Shown in pieces: positions 1 through 5,514 of a stretch of 7,082 bases of DNA. The position numbers and the translations under genes were made by a program. The DNA comes from Myxococcota bacterium (GTDB lineage: Bacteria > Myxococcota_A > Polyangia > HGW-17). Each line of letters opens with the position of its first letter. Position 1 is the first letter of the stretch. The notes beneath the pieces are model-generated. The model searched no databases. It was not told the DNA's origin and was given only the letters and a program-made list of their open reading frames with translations. Location of the stretch: NCBI GenBank assembly GCA_018821745.1, contig JAHJLU010000524.1:1-7082 (forward strand), written 5' to 3'.

Positions 1-2238
1 AGCGGTCTTTCCGCGCCCTCCGTCTGTATAGGCCCGCTGGGCAGTCTCCATGGCAGGTGACCCAAAGGTGTCGGAGAGCTCAATGGCCGTTTTCGTCAGC
101 ACGGTCCCCAGATCCTCGGGATAGTCAACGGCGAGACCCTCCATTATTTCCATGAAGAGGACGGCATCGGTGCCCGTGAGGGCCTGCTTCCCTGCCTGCC
201 ACCTGGCCTCGGCAGACTGCACTGATACAAATGGTTGAGGCCCCGGCTCCTGCGCCTGCTTCCTGAAGGCAAGCTCCAGACCATCCACAGGCGCTGTCGC
301 GTCTTCCAGGAAACGCTCAAGTTTTTCGGTACGCAGATATTGTCGGGCGATGAGCTGGCGCAGACCATCCATTTTGGGCAGGTGCTCCATGCTGTCGAGG
401 AGATCCAGCATGGTCTGTGTGTCGCCGTTTTGCAAATCGATACGGGCAGCCATGAGGGTGAAAAGCAGTTGCTCCCGGGGGTCGGGGCATTCTTGTGCCA
501 GCTCACCAAAAAGAGCTCGAGCCGTGGCGACCTGACCCGCCATGAGAGCGGCTTCAGCTTTCACGCTCCGATCAAGGGGAGAGGTCCCGGTGTCGCTGGC
601 GAAGACCTCGTCCAGGGACAACAGCGCCCCGAATTCTCCCTCACTCAGATGGAATTTCATGAGCTCCTTCTTGGCGAAAGGAGCAATAGAAGGTATCTTG
701 GGACCATAGGCCAAGAGTAGTTCCTTAGCTTTGGCCATATCCCCGGATGTCATCGCAACAAAGTAGCCAACAACAAGAGAGTCACCGCCTGTATCAATTT
801 TCAGGGCCTTATCCAACGCTTCCCAAGGGTCTTCTTTCTGCTCAATGGCGGCCAGGGCGGCAAAGAGGAGGAAGGGTAGAACCCCGGGGTCCTCGCCCAT
901 GGCATTGGCGACTTCCATATAGGGGGAGGGGGTTCGTTTGCCCAGAGTCTTCATGAGGAGGAAGGGCAACTTCTCACTCTGAGGACCGGAAAAAACGAGC
1001 GCATCGAGTTCTTTTCCAGTTCGAGAGAGAGCAACCGCACGTGGGAACCAGTCAACGGCCTCCTCGTTGGCCAGAATAAACTCCCAGTTCTCCAGCTTGA
1101 TCGCCAACTGAATCAGGCGACCCATGATGATGGCGGAAGGCTGGGCCTCGTGGTATTCCCTCAGAAAATCAAAAGCAGTCTGATGCTCCAGGAGATCACG
1201 CTCGGCTATCACCGAGGCCTCCAGTGCGGTGGCCTCACCCAGCTCGGTCCCCCTTAGGCTGTTGGCTTTCTCCATGAGCAAGGCGAACAATCCACCCATG
1301 TCCCCCTGGAGTCGCTGGCACATCTCACGCTCGAACCAGCAATCAGTTGCCCTCTCGGGATCAAGGGCCAGTGCCTGGGTGGCGCACTCTTCCGCCTTGG
1401 CGTAGTTCCCGATTTTACGTGAAAGGTGGGCAGAATAATTCAGGAAAGCCGCTTTAATCACCGGGTCGGTGATTTGTTCAGTGACCTCGCAATAGAGCTC
1501 TGACGCCTCGGATAAGTCGAGGTTGATCTCCCGAAGTCGGATCAGGGCCAGAAGCGCCAGGGGATAACCGGGACGATAGTTGAGCGCCTCCCGAAAGAAG
1601 GTCTCGGCTTTGTCAAAATTTCCAATGGCCTCGTTCTCCATACCTCTGAGGTAAAGCAATGAACCATGGCGACGGGAGTCCTCCTCGGTTTTCAACTCCA
1701 CCCCGAAGAGCATATCGGTTTTTTCCAGGAGCCCTTTTTGAGAGATAAGACTGCGCAGGCCCCAGAGATTGGGCCGAAGGGCGGGAGTCCCGTCCAATAC
1801 AGCACCGTAATACTTGAGCGCCCCGCCCAAATCACCTGTCAGTTCCGCCAGGGACGCCCCCATGTAGAGGTAGAGGTTGCGAGTAAGAGTGTCGGTCATG
1901 ACGGGAGCCATGGCCACATAGCGCTGGAGCATCACATCGGTGGACTGTTTCTCCACTTCAGTAGCATAATCTTTGAGATCATTGGCAAAAGGAAGCGTAT
2001 ACGCTTTTTCGGGTTCCGCAACATAGACGAAGGGGATATCTCCTGTATTTTTCGCTACCATATCGGGCAGCTCGGGGACAGGAGGCATGGGTGGAGGCTT
2101 AATGGCCACCCGCACGGGTTTTGCCACCTCGACCTCTTCGAGAAGATCATCATCTATTTCCATGATATCTTCTGCAATCTCAATACCCTCATCGTCGAAT
2201 TCGGGGGAAGGGGTGTTTGGGGGATCTGTAAAGTCCAT
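1..2238 (-). CDS. TPR-repeat protein, 3' end outside the window
   Basis: An uninterrupted frame runs from ATG at 2238 to the left edge, giving 746 codons without a stop, so the C-terminus is missing. AAGGAG five bases upstream of the ATG supports this start. There is no signal peptide or membrane segment, so the protein is probably cytoplasmic. Residues 13-37 are strongly acidic (14 of 25 are D or E) and are followed by a proline-rich stretch at 48-58, probably a disordered tail. Helical repeats begin near residue 120. The clearest TPR-like units are near 122-153, 193-228 (LYLRGMENEAIGNFDKAETF, then a Pro after the second helix) and 266-298; later repeats are degenerate. TPR arrays are protein-binding scaffolds. 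No catalytic domain is visible in the part seen, and the specific role is unknown. It lies 145 bp downstream of the NifX-like gene on the same strand, so read-through from that operon is possible but not shown. Confidence 0.9.
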   Translation of the reverse strand, partial: MDFTDPPNTPSPEFDDEGIEIAEDIMEIDDDLLEEVEVAKPVRVAIKPPPMPPVPELPDMVAKNTGDIPFVYVAEPEKAYTLPFANDLKDYATEVEKQSTDVMLQRYVAMAPVMTDTLTRNLYLYMGASLAELTGDLGGALKYYGAVLDGTPALRPNLWGLRSLISQKGLLEKTDMLFGVELKTEEDSRRHGSLLYLRGMENEAIGNFDKAETFFREALNYRPGYPLALLALIRLREINLDLSEASELYCEVTEQITDPVIKAAFLNYSAHLSRKIGNYAKAEECATQALALDPERATDCWFEREMCQRLQGDMGGLFALLMEKANSLRGTELGEATALEASVIAERDLLEHQTAFDFLREYHEAQPSAIIMGRLIQLAIKLENWEFILANEEAVDWFPRAVALSRTGKELDALVFSGPQSEKLPFLLMKTLGKRTPSPYMEVANAMGEDPGVLPFLLFAALAAIEQKEDPWEALDKALKIDTGGDSLVVGYFVAMTSGDMAKAKELLLAYGPKIPSIAPFAKKELMKFHLSEGEFGALLSLDEVFASDTGTSPLDRSVKAEAALMAGQVATARALFGELAQECPDPREQLLFTLMAARIDLQNGDTQTMLDLLDSMEHLPKMDGLRQLIARQYLRTEKLERFLEDATAPVDGLELAFRKQAQEPGPQPFVSVQSAEARWQAGKQALTGTDAVLFMEIMEGLAVDYPEDLGTVLTKTAIELSDTFGSPAMETAQRAYTDGGRGKTA

Positions 2239-2383
2239 GTGGTCTCCTTCTGATTTCCCTCATTTTTACACTATTTGAGGGTAAAAATTAACTATGTTTT
2301 ATAAGGATGCAGCAATAACAGCATGAAAAGGAGGGAAGGAAATCTTCTGGGTCAGGAAAATGTCCGGAGGGAGCACAGGGGAG
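2239..2383 (-). other. Intergenic leader of the TPR gene
   Basis: This 145-bp gap separates the NifX-like stop from the TPR start. I see no convincing rho-independent terminator after the NifX-like gene. On the minus strand a weak candidate promoter is TTGCTG, 17 bp, then GTTAAT, within an AT-rich stretch at about 2283-2312. Near the gene are two mutually exclusive inverted repeats: ATTTTTAC/GTAAAAAT (2262-2269 and 2281-2288, 11-nt loop) and CCCTCA/TGAGGG (2257-2262 and 2276-2281). They may be chance. The TPR ribosome-binding site AAGGAG is at 2244-2249. Confidence 0.4.
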
Positions 2384-2728
2384 TCAGAGAGTGAAGGGGG
2401 TCAACTCACCCTTTTTCCATTGGGTGAACGCCTCCTGTGCGGTTATTTCCCCTGAATAGGTGAAAACCTTGGTTCCCATGCGGGAGAGCAATGCAGAGGC
2501 ATTGCCCCCGGGTCCATTGCCCGTAATAAGGACTTCCACCTTGTGTTCTGCTATGAGTTGGGCCATTCGTGGACCAGCACCATGGGCACCGGCGGTTATT
2601 TCATCGGTGGAGAGATAGATGGGACCGTTGAAGTTTTCGTCGGTGATGAGGATGCTCTTCGCCCGGCCAAACCGGGGATCCATGGATGCGTTGGAATCGT
2701 TTGCGGTGACAGTAAATGCTAAAATCAT
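2384..2728 (-). CDS. NifX/NifB-family Fe-Mo-cluster-binding protein (COG1433), orange-protein-like
   Basis: This 114-residue protein belongs to the dinitrogenase iron-molybdenum cofactor biosynthesis fold (NifX, NifY, NifB C-terminus, and the Desulfovibrio orange protein ORP), which binds preformed metal clusters. Visible family signatures are DPRFGRA (17-23), the glycine loop GAHGAG (47-52), VEVLITGNGPGGNA (64-77), and a C-terminal segment around YSGEITAQEAF. The length matches ORP and stand-alone NifX-like proteins. It has no cysteine, and the residue after FGR, often Cys in relatives, is Ala, so any cluster would be bound without Cys ligation; His49 and His62 are the only histidines. A ribosome-binding site AAGGA lies eight bases before the ATG. 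It is the last gene of the operon, 11 bp after the second ATPase, consistent with being the client of the two ATPases. The cargo (Mo-Cu, Fe-Mo or Fe-S) cannot be told from sequence. Confidence 0.9.
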   Translation of the reverse strand: MILAFTVTANDSNASMDPRFGRAKSILITDENFNGPIYLSTDEITAGAHGAGPRMAQLIAEHKVEVLITGNGPGGNASALLSRMGTKVFTYSGEITAQEAFTQWKKGELTPFTL

Positions 2729-2739
2729 AAAATTTTTCC

Positions 2740-3627
2740 TTATTTGACCTCCAGCGAGCTTTTCAACCGCTTGGTCAGGTGAGTGATCCTGTTGATCAGA
2801 TTCGTATCGTTTGTCTCCATGAGCGTCTTCAGTTGCTTCAAACTTTCTGAAAAAACATGGGTAAAGGGGAATTCTGCCATTATGGGGAGACCCATTTTTT
2901 TTCCCAGGAGGACAATGGTGTCCCGGTTTCGTAAATTAAGATCCGCCTTGTTGATGACTATTCCCGAGGGTATGGAGAACCCGGTCACCAGAGCCGCCAC
3001 ACGCTCCAGATCGTGAATACCCGAGAGCGAGGGTTCGGTCACCAGGAGCACATAATTGGCACCGGAGATGGAAGAGACCACAGGGCATCCGATTCCAGGA
3101 GAGCCATCGGTGATTATAAGGGACTTACCAAGCTCCCGTGCCTTGACATGGGCCTTCTCCCGGATCTCCGCCACCAGCCGGCCGGAGTTATCCCCGCCAA
3201 CTTCCAGATCTCCGTGGACCATAAGGGTTCCGGTTCGTATTGAGGAGACTTTGATGGTTCCCGTGAGGCGATCTTCCATGGTGATGGCACCAAAGGGACA
3301 AATTTGAACACAGTACCCGCAGCCCTCACAGGCGTCGCGGAGGATTTTAGCCCGCGCCCCCTTTTCTACCGCCTCGAAACGGCACACCTTTGCGCATGCG
3401 TCACAGCCCCGACAATTCTCTTCGTTGATGACCGCCACCTGAGAACCGTAAAAAGGTATGCTCTCCAAGGGTTGTGGATCAAAGAGGATGGGAAAATTGG
3501 AGCCGTCCACGTCACAGTCCGCACCCAGGGCCACATCGCCGAATTCATACAGGAGCGCCGACGCGATGGAGGTCTTTCCAGTCCCCCCCTTTCCGCTGAT
3601 AACAACTATCTCCGCCGCATTACTCAT
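2740..3627 (-). CDS. MinD-superfamily P-loop ATPase with inserted ferredoxin domain (COG1149), second of the pair
   Basis: This 295-residue cytoplasmic ATPase has the deviant Walker A KGGTGKT (13-19; signature Lys13, catalytic Lys18), a DCDVDGSN switch I region (37-44), and a DGSPGIGCPV switch II/Walker B region (174-183) carrying Cys181. A ferredoxin insert contains two complete CxxCxxCxxxC motifs: C72/C75/C78/C82 and C100/C103/C106/C110, the latter followed by Pro as in classic 2x[4Fe-4S] ferredoxins. INKAD near residue 239 fits the nucleotide base-recognition motif. The family couples nucleotide hydrolysis to Fe-S chemistry or cluster handling, and Desulfovibrio homologues accompany the orange protein. 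The ATG is supported by a GAGAGGA ribosome-binding site. The gene overlaps the stop of the upstream ATPase by 8 bp (ATGAGTAA), implying translational coupling and probably a hetero-oligomer with that paralogue. Confidence 0.95.
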   Translation of the reverse strand: MSNAAEIVVISGKGGTGKTSIASALLYEFGDVALGADCDVDGSNFPILFDPQPLESIPFYGSQVAVINEENCRGCDACAKVCRFEAVEKGARAKILRDACEGCGYCVQICPFGAITMEDRLTGTIKVSSIRTGTLMVHGDLEVGGDNSGRLVAEIREKAHVKARELGKSLIITDGSPGIGCPVVSSISGANYVLLVTEPSLSGIHDLERVAALVTGFSIPSGIVINKADLNLRNRDTIVLLGKKMGLPIMAEFPFTHVFSESLKQLKTLMETNDTNLINRITHLTKRLKSSLEVK

Positions 3628-4447
3628 GGCAGATCCTCTCTCTCAACTGTTCAAGAACATCCCTGAGCACCGGCACATGAGGCCATGCGACCTCCCCCGA
3701 GGAATAATAATGTGCGATATCCTTATTTTCCGGGATAAACAGCGGGGTCTCCGTCTCTTTCAGAAATGCAGTCATTGGTCCGAAAGGTTCCCGGGAGCGG
3801 TTGACAACAACGAGGGGTTCTTTACCCAGTTTGAGGCACAGTTCCGTGATGAGCGCGAGGTCATGCAGCCCGTAGGGTGTGGGCTCCGTGACTAAAATTA
3901 TCCGCTCACTGTGGGCCAGCACCTCCTGGGCACTACAGGCTGTCCCGGGAGGACCGTCAATGATCGTGCAGGATGGATCCCTGTGACGGAGCGCCGCCTT
4001 CACCATGGGGACCGCCTGCTCTTCGCCCACATTAATGCGCCCCTCGGTGACGACCAGGTTTCCTGTTTTACGCGACTGGACAACACCGATCCCGCGGGGC
4101 ACCATGGGCAGTGCGCCCTGGGGACACAGTTCACTGCAGGCATAACAACCGTGGCACATTTTATCGAAGACGATCACCTCCCCTGCAAGGGCGATGAGGG
4201 CGTTGAAGCGGCACATGCCGGAACAGACCCCGCAGTCGGTGCACCGGTCGCTGTCCCATTTGGGGTAGTAAACCGAGACCGTCTCCAGGCTGGTGTAAAC
4301 TCCCGGGAAGAAAAGCGCACAGTTAGGCTCCTCCACATCACAGTCCAGCAGTGTCACCTGACCGGACTGTGAGAGGAAATGGGCCAGGTTGGTGGCGAGC
4401 ATGGTCTTCCCTGCACCACCTTTGCCCGAGGCAATGGTAATCTGCAC
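3620..4447 (-). CDS. MinD-superfamily P-loop ATPase with inserted ferredoxin domain (COG1149), first of the pair
   Basis: This 275-residue protein starts at GTG (4447), not ATG; GGGGAG seven bases upstream and the immediate start of the P-loop beta strand (MQITIASGKGGAGKT) make this start firm. Deviant Walker A is KGGAGKT (9-15, Lys9 and Lys14), switch I is DCDVEEPN (35-42), and switch II is DGPPGTACSA (164-173) with Cys171. The ferredoxin insert has two full [4Fe-4S] motifs, C69/C72/C75/C79 and C98/C101/C104/C108-Pro. It resembles the downstream gene in domain order but is clearly divergent, including a tail about 20 residues shorter, so the pair is an old duplication rather than a recent one. 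It sits 2 bp after the Gly/Arg-rich gene and overlaps the next ATPase by 8 bp. Likely role: ATP-dependent assembly or transfer of a metal cluster, probably jointly with its paralogue; the exact reaction is unknown. Confidence 0.95.
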   Translation of the reverse strand: MQITIASGKGGAGKTMLATNLAHFLSQSGQVTLLDCDVEEPNCALFFPGVYTSLETVSVYYPKWDSDRCTDCGVCSGMCRFNALIALAGEVIVFDKMCHGCYACSELCPQGALPMVPRGIGVVQSRKTGNLVVTEGRINVGEEQAVPMVKAALRHRDPSCTIIDGPPGTACSAQEVLAHSERIILVTEPTPYGLHDLALITELCLKLGKEPLVVVNRSREPFGPMTAFLKETETPLFIPENKDIAHYYSSGEVAWPHVPVLRDVLEQLRERICHE

Positions 4448-4449
4448 TG

Positions 4450-4761
4450 CTACACTCCCCGGCCTGCGCCACGGCCTGCGCCACGCCCCGCGCCGCGGCC
4501 CATTCCACGACCTCTTGTGCAGCCTGCGCCACGGCCCATTCCACGGCCTGCGCCACGGCCCATTCCACGACCTGCGCCGCGTGGCCCCAAACCTCGCCCG
4601 AGTCCCTGTCCCAGGGATTGGTTGTTCTCGGGAATTTCCGCGTTGGCGGTCACTGTCTCCGTTGTGTTGTTAATATTTTCGTTCAAGGGGTTGCAGCGAC
4701 CAAGGCCTCTTCCGCTTTTTGGCCCTTCACCCCGGGGTCCTGTCTGATCCAGTTGTGGCAT
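4450..4761 (-). CDS. Small Gly/Arg-repeat protein, DUF5320-like
   Basis: This 103-residue protein begins MPQLDQTGPRGEGPKSGRGL, close to the DUF5320 N-terminal pattern (MPxxDxTGPxGxGPxTGRGxGxC) of small proteins found beside NifX-like and MinD-ferredoxin genes in anaerobes. The pattern is completed by Cys23. Residues 24-50 are Asn/Thr/Glu-rich. From about 51 to the end it is almost pure GRGA/GRGM repeat, highly basic, with a second Cys at 81. The frame extends upstream to an ATG at 4848, but I chose 4761 because GAGGT stands four bases before it and the family motif begins exactly there. It overlaps the 3' end of the DUF134 gene by 35 bp and ends 2 bp before the ATPase. Function is unknown; a disordered, cationic nucleic-acid- or metal-protein-binding adaptor is only an inference. 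The C-terminal repeat is unusually long and regular compared with the DUF5320 sequences I know. Confidence 0.8.
   Translation of the reverse strand: MPQLDQTGPRGEGPKSGRGLGRCNPLNENINNTTETVTANAEIPENNQSLGQGLGRGLGPRGAGRGMGRGAGRGMGRGAGCTRGRGMGRGAGRGAGRGAGRGV
4455..4460 (-). promoter_or_regulatory. Ribosome-binding site for the GTG-started ATPase
   Basis: GGGGAG on the minus strand lies seven bases before the GTG at 4447, inside the last codons of the Gly/Arg-rich gene. It decides the non-ATG start and indicates translation coupled to the upstream gene. Confidence 0.7.
4461..4580 (-). repeat. Ten in-register 12-bp tandem repeats within the Gly/Arg-rich gene
   Basis: Read on the plus strand, ten consecutive 12-bp units start at 4461, 4473, 4485, 4497, 4509, 4521, 4533, 4545, 4557 and 4569. 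The two main variants are GGCCTGCGCCAC and GGCCCATTCCAC. The first two units are identical, and the variants alternate at 4533-4568, giving a 24-bp higher-order period. The unit at 4509 is the most diverged and creates the Cys81-Thr segment. On the coding strand each unit gives a four-residue GRGA or GRGM block, so gain or loss of units keeps the frame. Confidence 0.92.
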
Positions 4762-5218
4762 GATTACCTCTATTTCCTTTGTGGTGTCCCCGGCAGCAGC
4801 GACCGTGGCCAAAGCTGCCGGCATAGTCCATGAGTTTCCCGGCGCCACAGGCGGGGCACTTGTTCATGTCCGTCTCCATGGTGACGGTGAACTGGTGTCC
4901 GCAGCTGCGACACACAAGAAGGTTGTTAATAAAATGAATCCTCCCCCCTTCAATGATCAACTCGTGACCATTGATCAGAGCGCCGGCAATTTTCTGCCGC
5001 GCCCTGGCCACCAGGCGGGAGAAGGTTGAGCGGGAGATGGCCATCTGATCCGCCGCGTCCTGCTGATCGAGTTCAAGATAATCCGCCAGCTTGACGGCTT
5101 CAAACTCGTCGAGAGTGATGGAAGTGCCAGGCAACTCGGTCCTGGGTATACCTGCAGGCTTGAAGGAACTGAATCTCGGTGGCTCCTTGACATATCGTTC
5201 GTTTTGTTTTCGTGGCAT
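4727..5218 (-). CDS. DUF134 (UPF0251, COG1342) helix-turn-helix regulator with C-terminal zinc ribbon
   Basis: This 163-residue DNA-binding protein carries the family block FKPAGIP (19-25), ITLDEFEAVKLADYLEL (34-50), and a sigma-70 region 4-like helix-turn-helix DQQDAADQMAISRSTFSRLV (51-70), then the INGHELIIEGG segment (82-92). After it comes a zinc ribbon, CRSCG-14-CPACG (Cys103, Cys106, Cys121, Cys124), and a tail rich in Cys and His (HGRCCRGHH, 138-146). The N-terminal cysteines often found before FKPAG in relatives are absent (RYVKEPPRF). DUF134 genes commonly lie next to NifX-like and COG1149 genes. A role as local repressor or activator responding to metal or redox state is inferred. 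It leads the operon, starts 26 bp from a perfect palindrome, and its last 35 bp overlap the next gene, so the tail is encoded partly in shared DNA. The ribosome-binding site GGGAG lies six bases before the ATG. Confidence 0.95.
   Translation of the reverse strand: MPRKQNERYVKEPPRFSSFKPAGIPRTELPGTSITLDEFEAVKLADYLELDQQDAADQMAISRSTFSRLVARARQKIAGALINGHELIIEGGRIHFINNLLVCRSCGHQFTVTMETDMNKCPACGAGKLMDYAGSFGHGRCCRGHHKGNRGNHATTGSDRTPG
4766..4770 (-). promoter_or_regulatory. Ribosome-binding site deciding the start of the Gly/Arg-rich gene
   Basis: GAGGT on the minus strand sits four bases before the ATG at 4761, within the DUF134 coding region. It supports this internal start over the longer in-frame ATG at 4848. 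Confidence 0.65.
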
Positions 5219-5237
5219 CTCTCACTCCCTGCCTCTG

Positions 5238-5265
5238 GGTATAATGCACATATGTGCATAATCAA
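5238..5265 (-). promoter_or_regulatory. Candidate sigma-70-type promoter of the DUF134 operon
   Basis: On the minus strand TTGATT (5265-5260) is followed by a 16-bp spacer and TATACC (5243-5238); each box matches the consensus at four of six positions. Transcription would start near 5231, leaving a leader of about 13 bases that still includes the GGGAG ribosome-binding site. The surrounding 100 bp are AT-rich, unlike the genes. The box matches are modest, so this rests largely on position and on the palindrome filling the spacer. Confidence 0.5.
5244..5259. promoter_or_regulatory. Perfect 16-bp palindrome, probable operator
   Basis: ATGCACATATGTGCAT is its own reverse complement over all 16 bases, and two further bases on each side pair after one mismatch. 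It occupies exactly the spacer between the candidate -35 and -10 boxes upstream of the DUF134 gene. A dimeric helix-turn-helix protein bound here would block RNA polymerase, so autorepression by the DUF134 protein is the simplest reading. I saw no second copy in the window. Confidence 0.7.
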
Positions 5266-5400
5266 GCAGAAAACAAAAAAACTCATAAAACACTATTATC
5301 GTTAGTTTTATATTAGTATAAATCAATGCCTAATCAGAATTATAGTGAACGTTGTTTCATTTTCCAGGAATCGGGACAACCCTGAACCCCGTCGCACAGA
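5266..5400 (-). other. AT-rich intergenic segment upstream of the DUF134 promoter
   Basis: No gene is supported here. The segment holds an AT-only-stem inverted repeat, TTTATA-TTAG-TATAAA (5307-5322), and other AT-rich hexamers that could be alternative promoter boxes (for example GATAAT on the minus strand near 5300). I looked for a sigma-54 GG-N10-GC element on the minus strand and did not find one. Confidence 0.4.
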
Positions 5401-5402
5401 CC

Positions 5403-5444
5403 AAAAAACCTGAAGATCACACAACGCTCCGCAGTGTGGTCTTC
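5403..5444 (-). terminator. Rho-independent terminator after the lipoprotein gene
   Basis: The arms GAAGATCACAC (5412-5422) and GTGTGGTCTTC (5434-5444) form an 11-bp stem with one imperfect pair and an 11-nt loop. On the minus strand the stem is followed, after three bases, by TTTTTT (5408-5403). On the plus strand no T-run follows, so it works for minus-strand transcripts. It lies about 70 bp past the lipoprotein stop and separates that gene from the DUF134 operon. Confidence 0.7.
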
Positions 5445-5514
5445 ACCGAAAAAAATTGATCCTCTCGGTATAGATTGGGATGCCCCCCTGGGCAGAGATA
5501 AAAAAGGGCGATGA

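Noticed and set aside
235..720. Plus-strand open frame opposite the TPR gene
   Set aside because: It uses the complementary triplets of the TPR frame, so its openness follows from the GC-rich codons of the real gene; the minus-strand protein has coherent TPR repeats.
1666..2253. Plus-strand open frame of 195 codons covering the TPR gene start
   Set aside because: It has no family features, and it overlaps the well-supported minus-strand start and ribosome-binding site at 2238-2249.
2257..2288. Inverted repeats before the TPR gene as a riboswitch or attenuator
   Set aside because: The two short AT-rich or 6-bp stems are mutually exclusive and match no known riboswitch; they could easily occur by chance.
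4461..4580. Possible CRISPR array
   Set aside because: The units are 12 bp, contiguous, in coding frame and without spacers.
4379..4747. Plus-strand frame with PRPAPRPIPRP repeats
   Set aside because: It is the antisense reading of the GRGA repeat; the minus frame has the DUF5320-like head, a ribosome-binding site and operon spacing.
4762..4848. Upstream extension of the Gly/Arg-rich gene to the ATG at 4848
   Set aside because: The extra 29 residues resemble nothing, lie entirely within DUF134 coding sequence, and the family motif plus GAGGT place the start at 4761.
5266..5400. Sigma-54 promoter, as expected from Desulfovibrio ORP operons
   Set aside because: No GG-N10-GC element was found on the minus strand upstream of the operon; GGCATTGATT near 5325 lacks the GC at the right distance.
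5481..5494. TGCCC/GGGCA hairpin just after the lipoprotein stop as terminator
   Set aside because: The stem is only 5 bp and no T-run follows on the minus strand; the hairpin at 5412-5444 with TTTTTT is much better.
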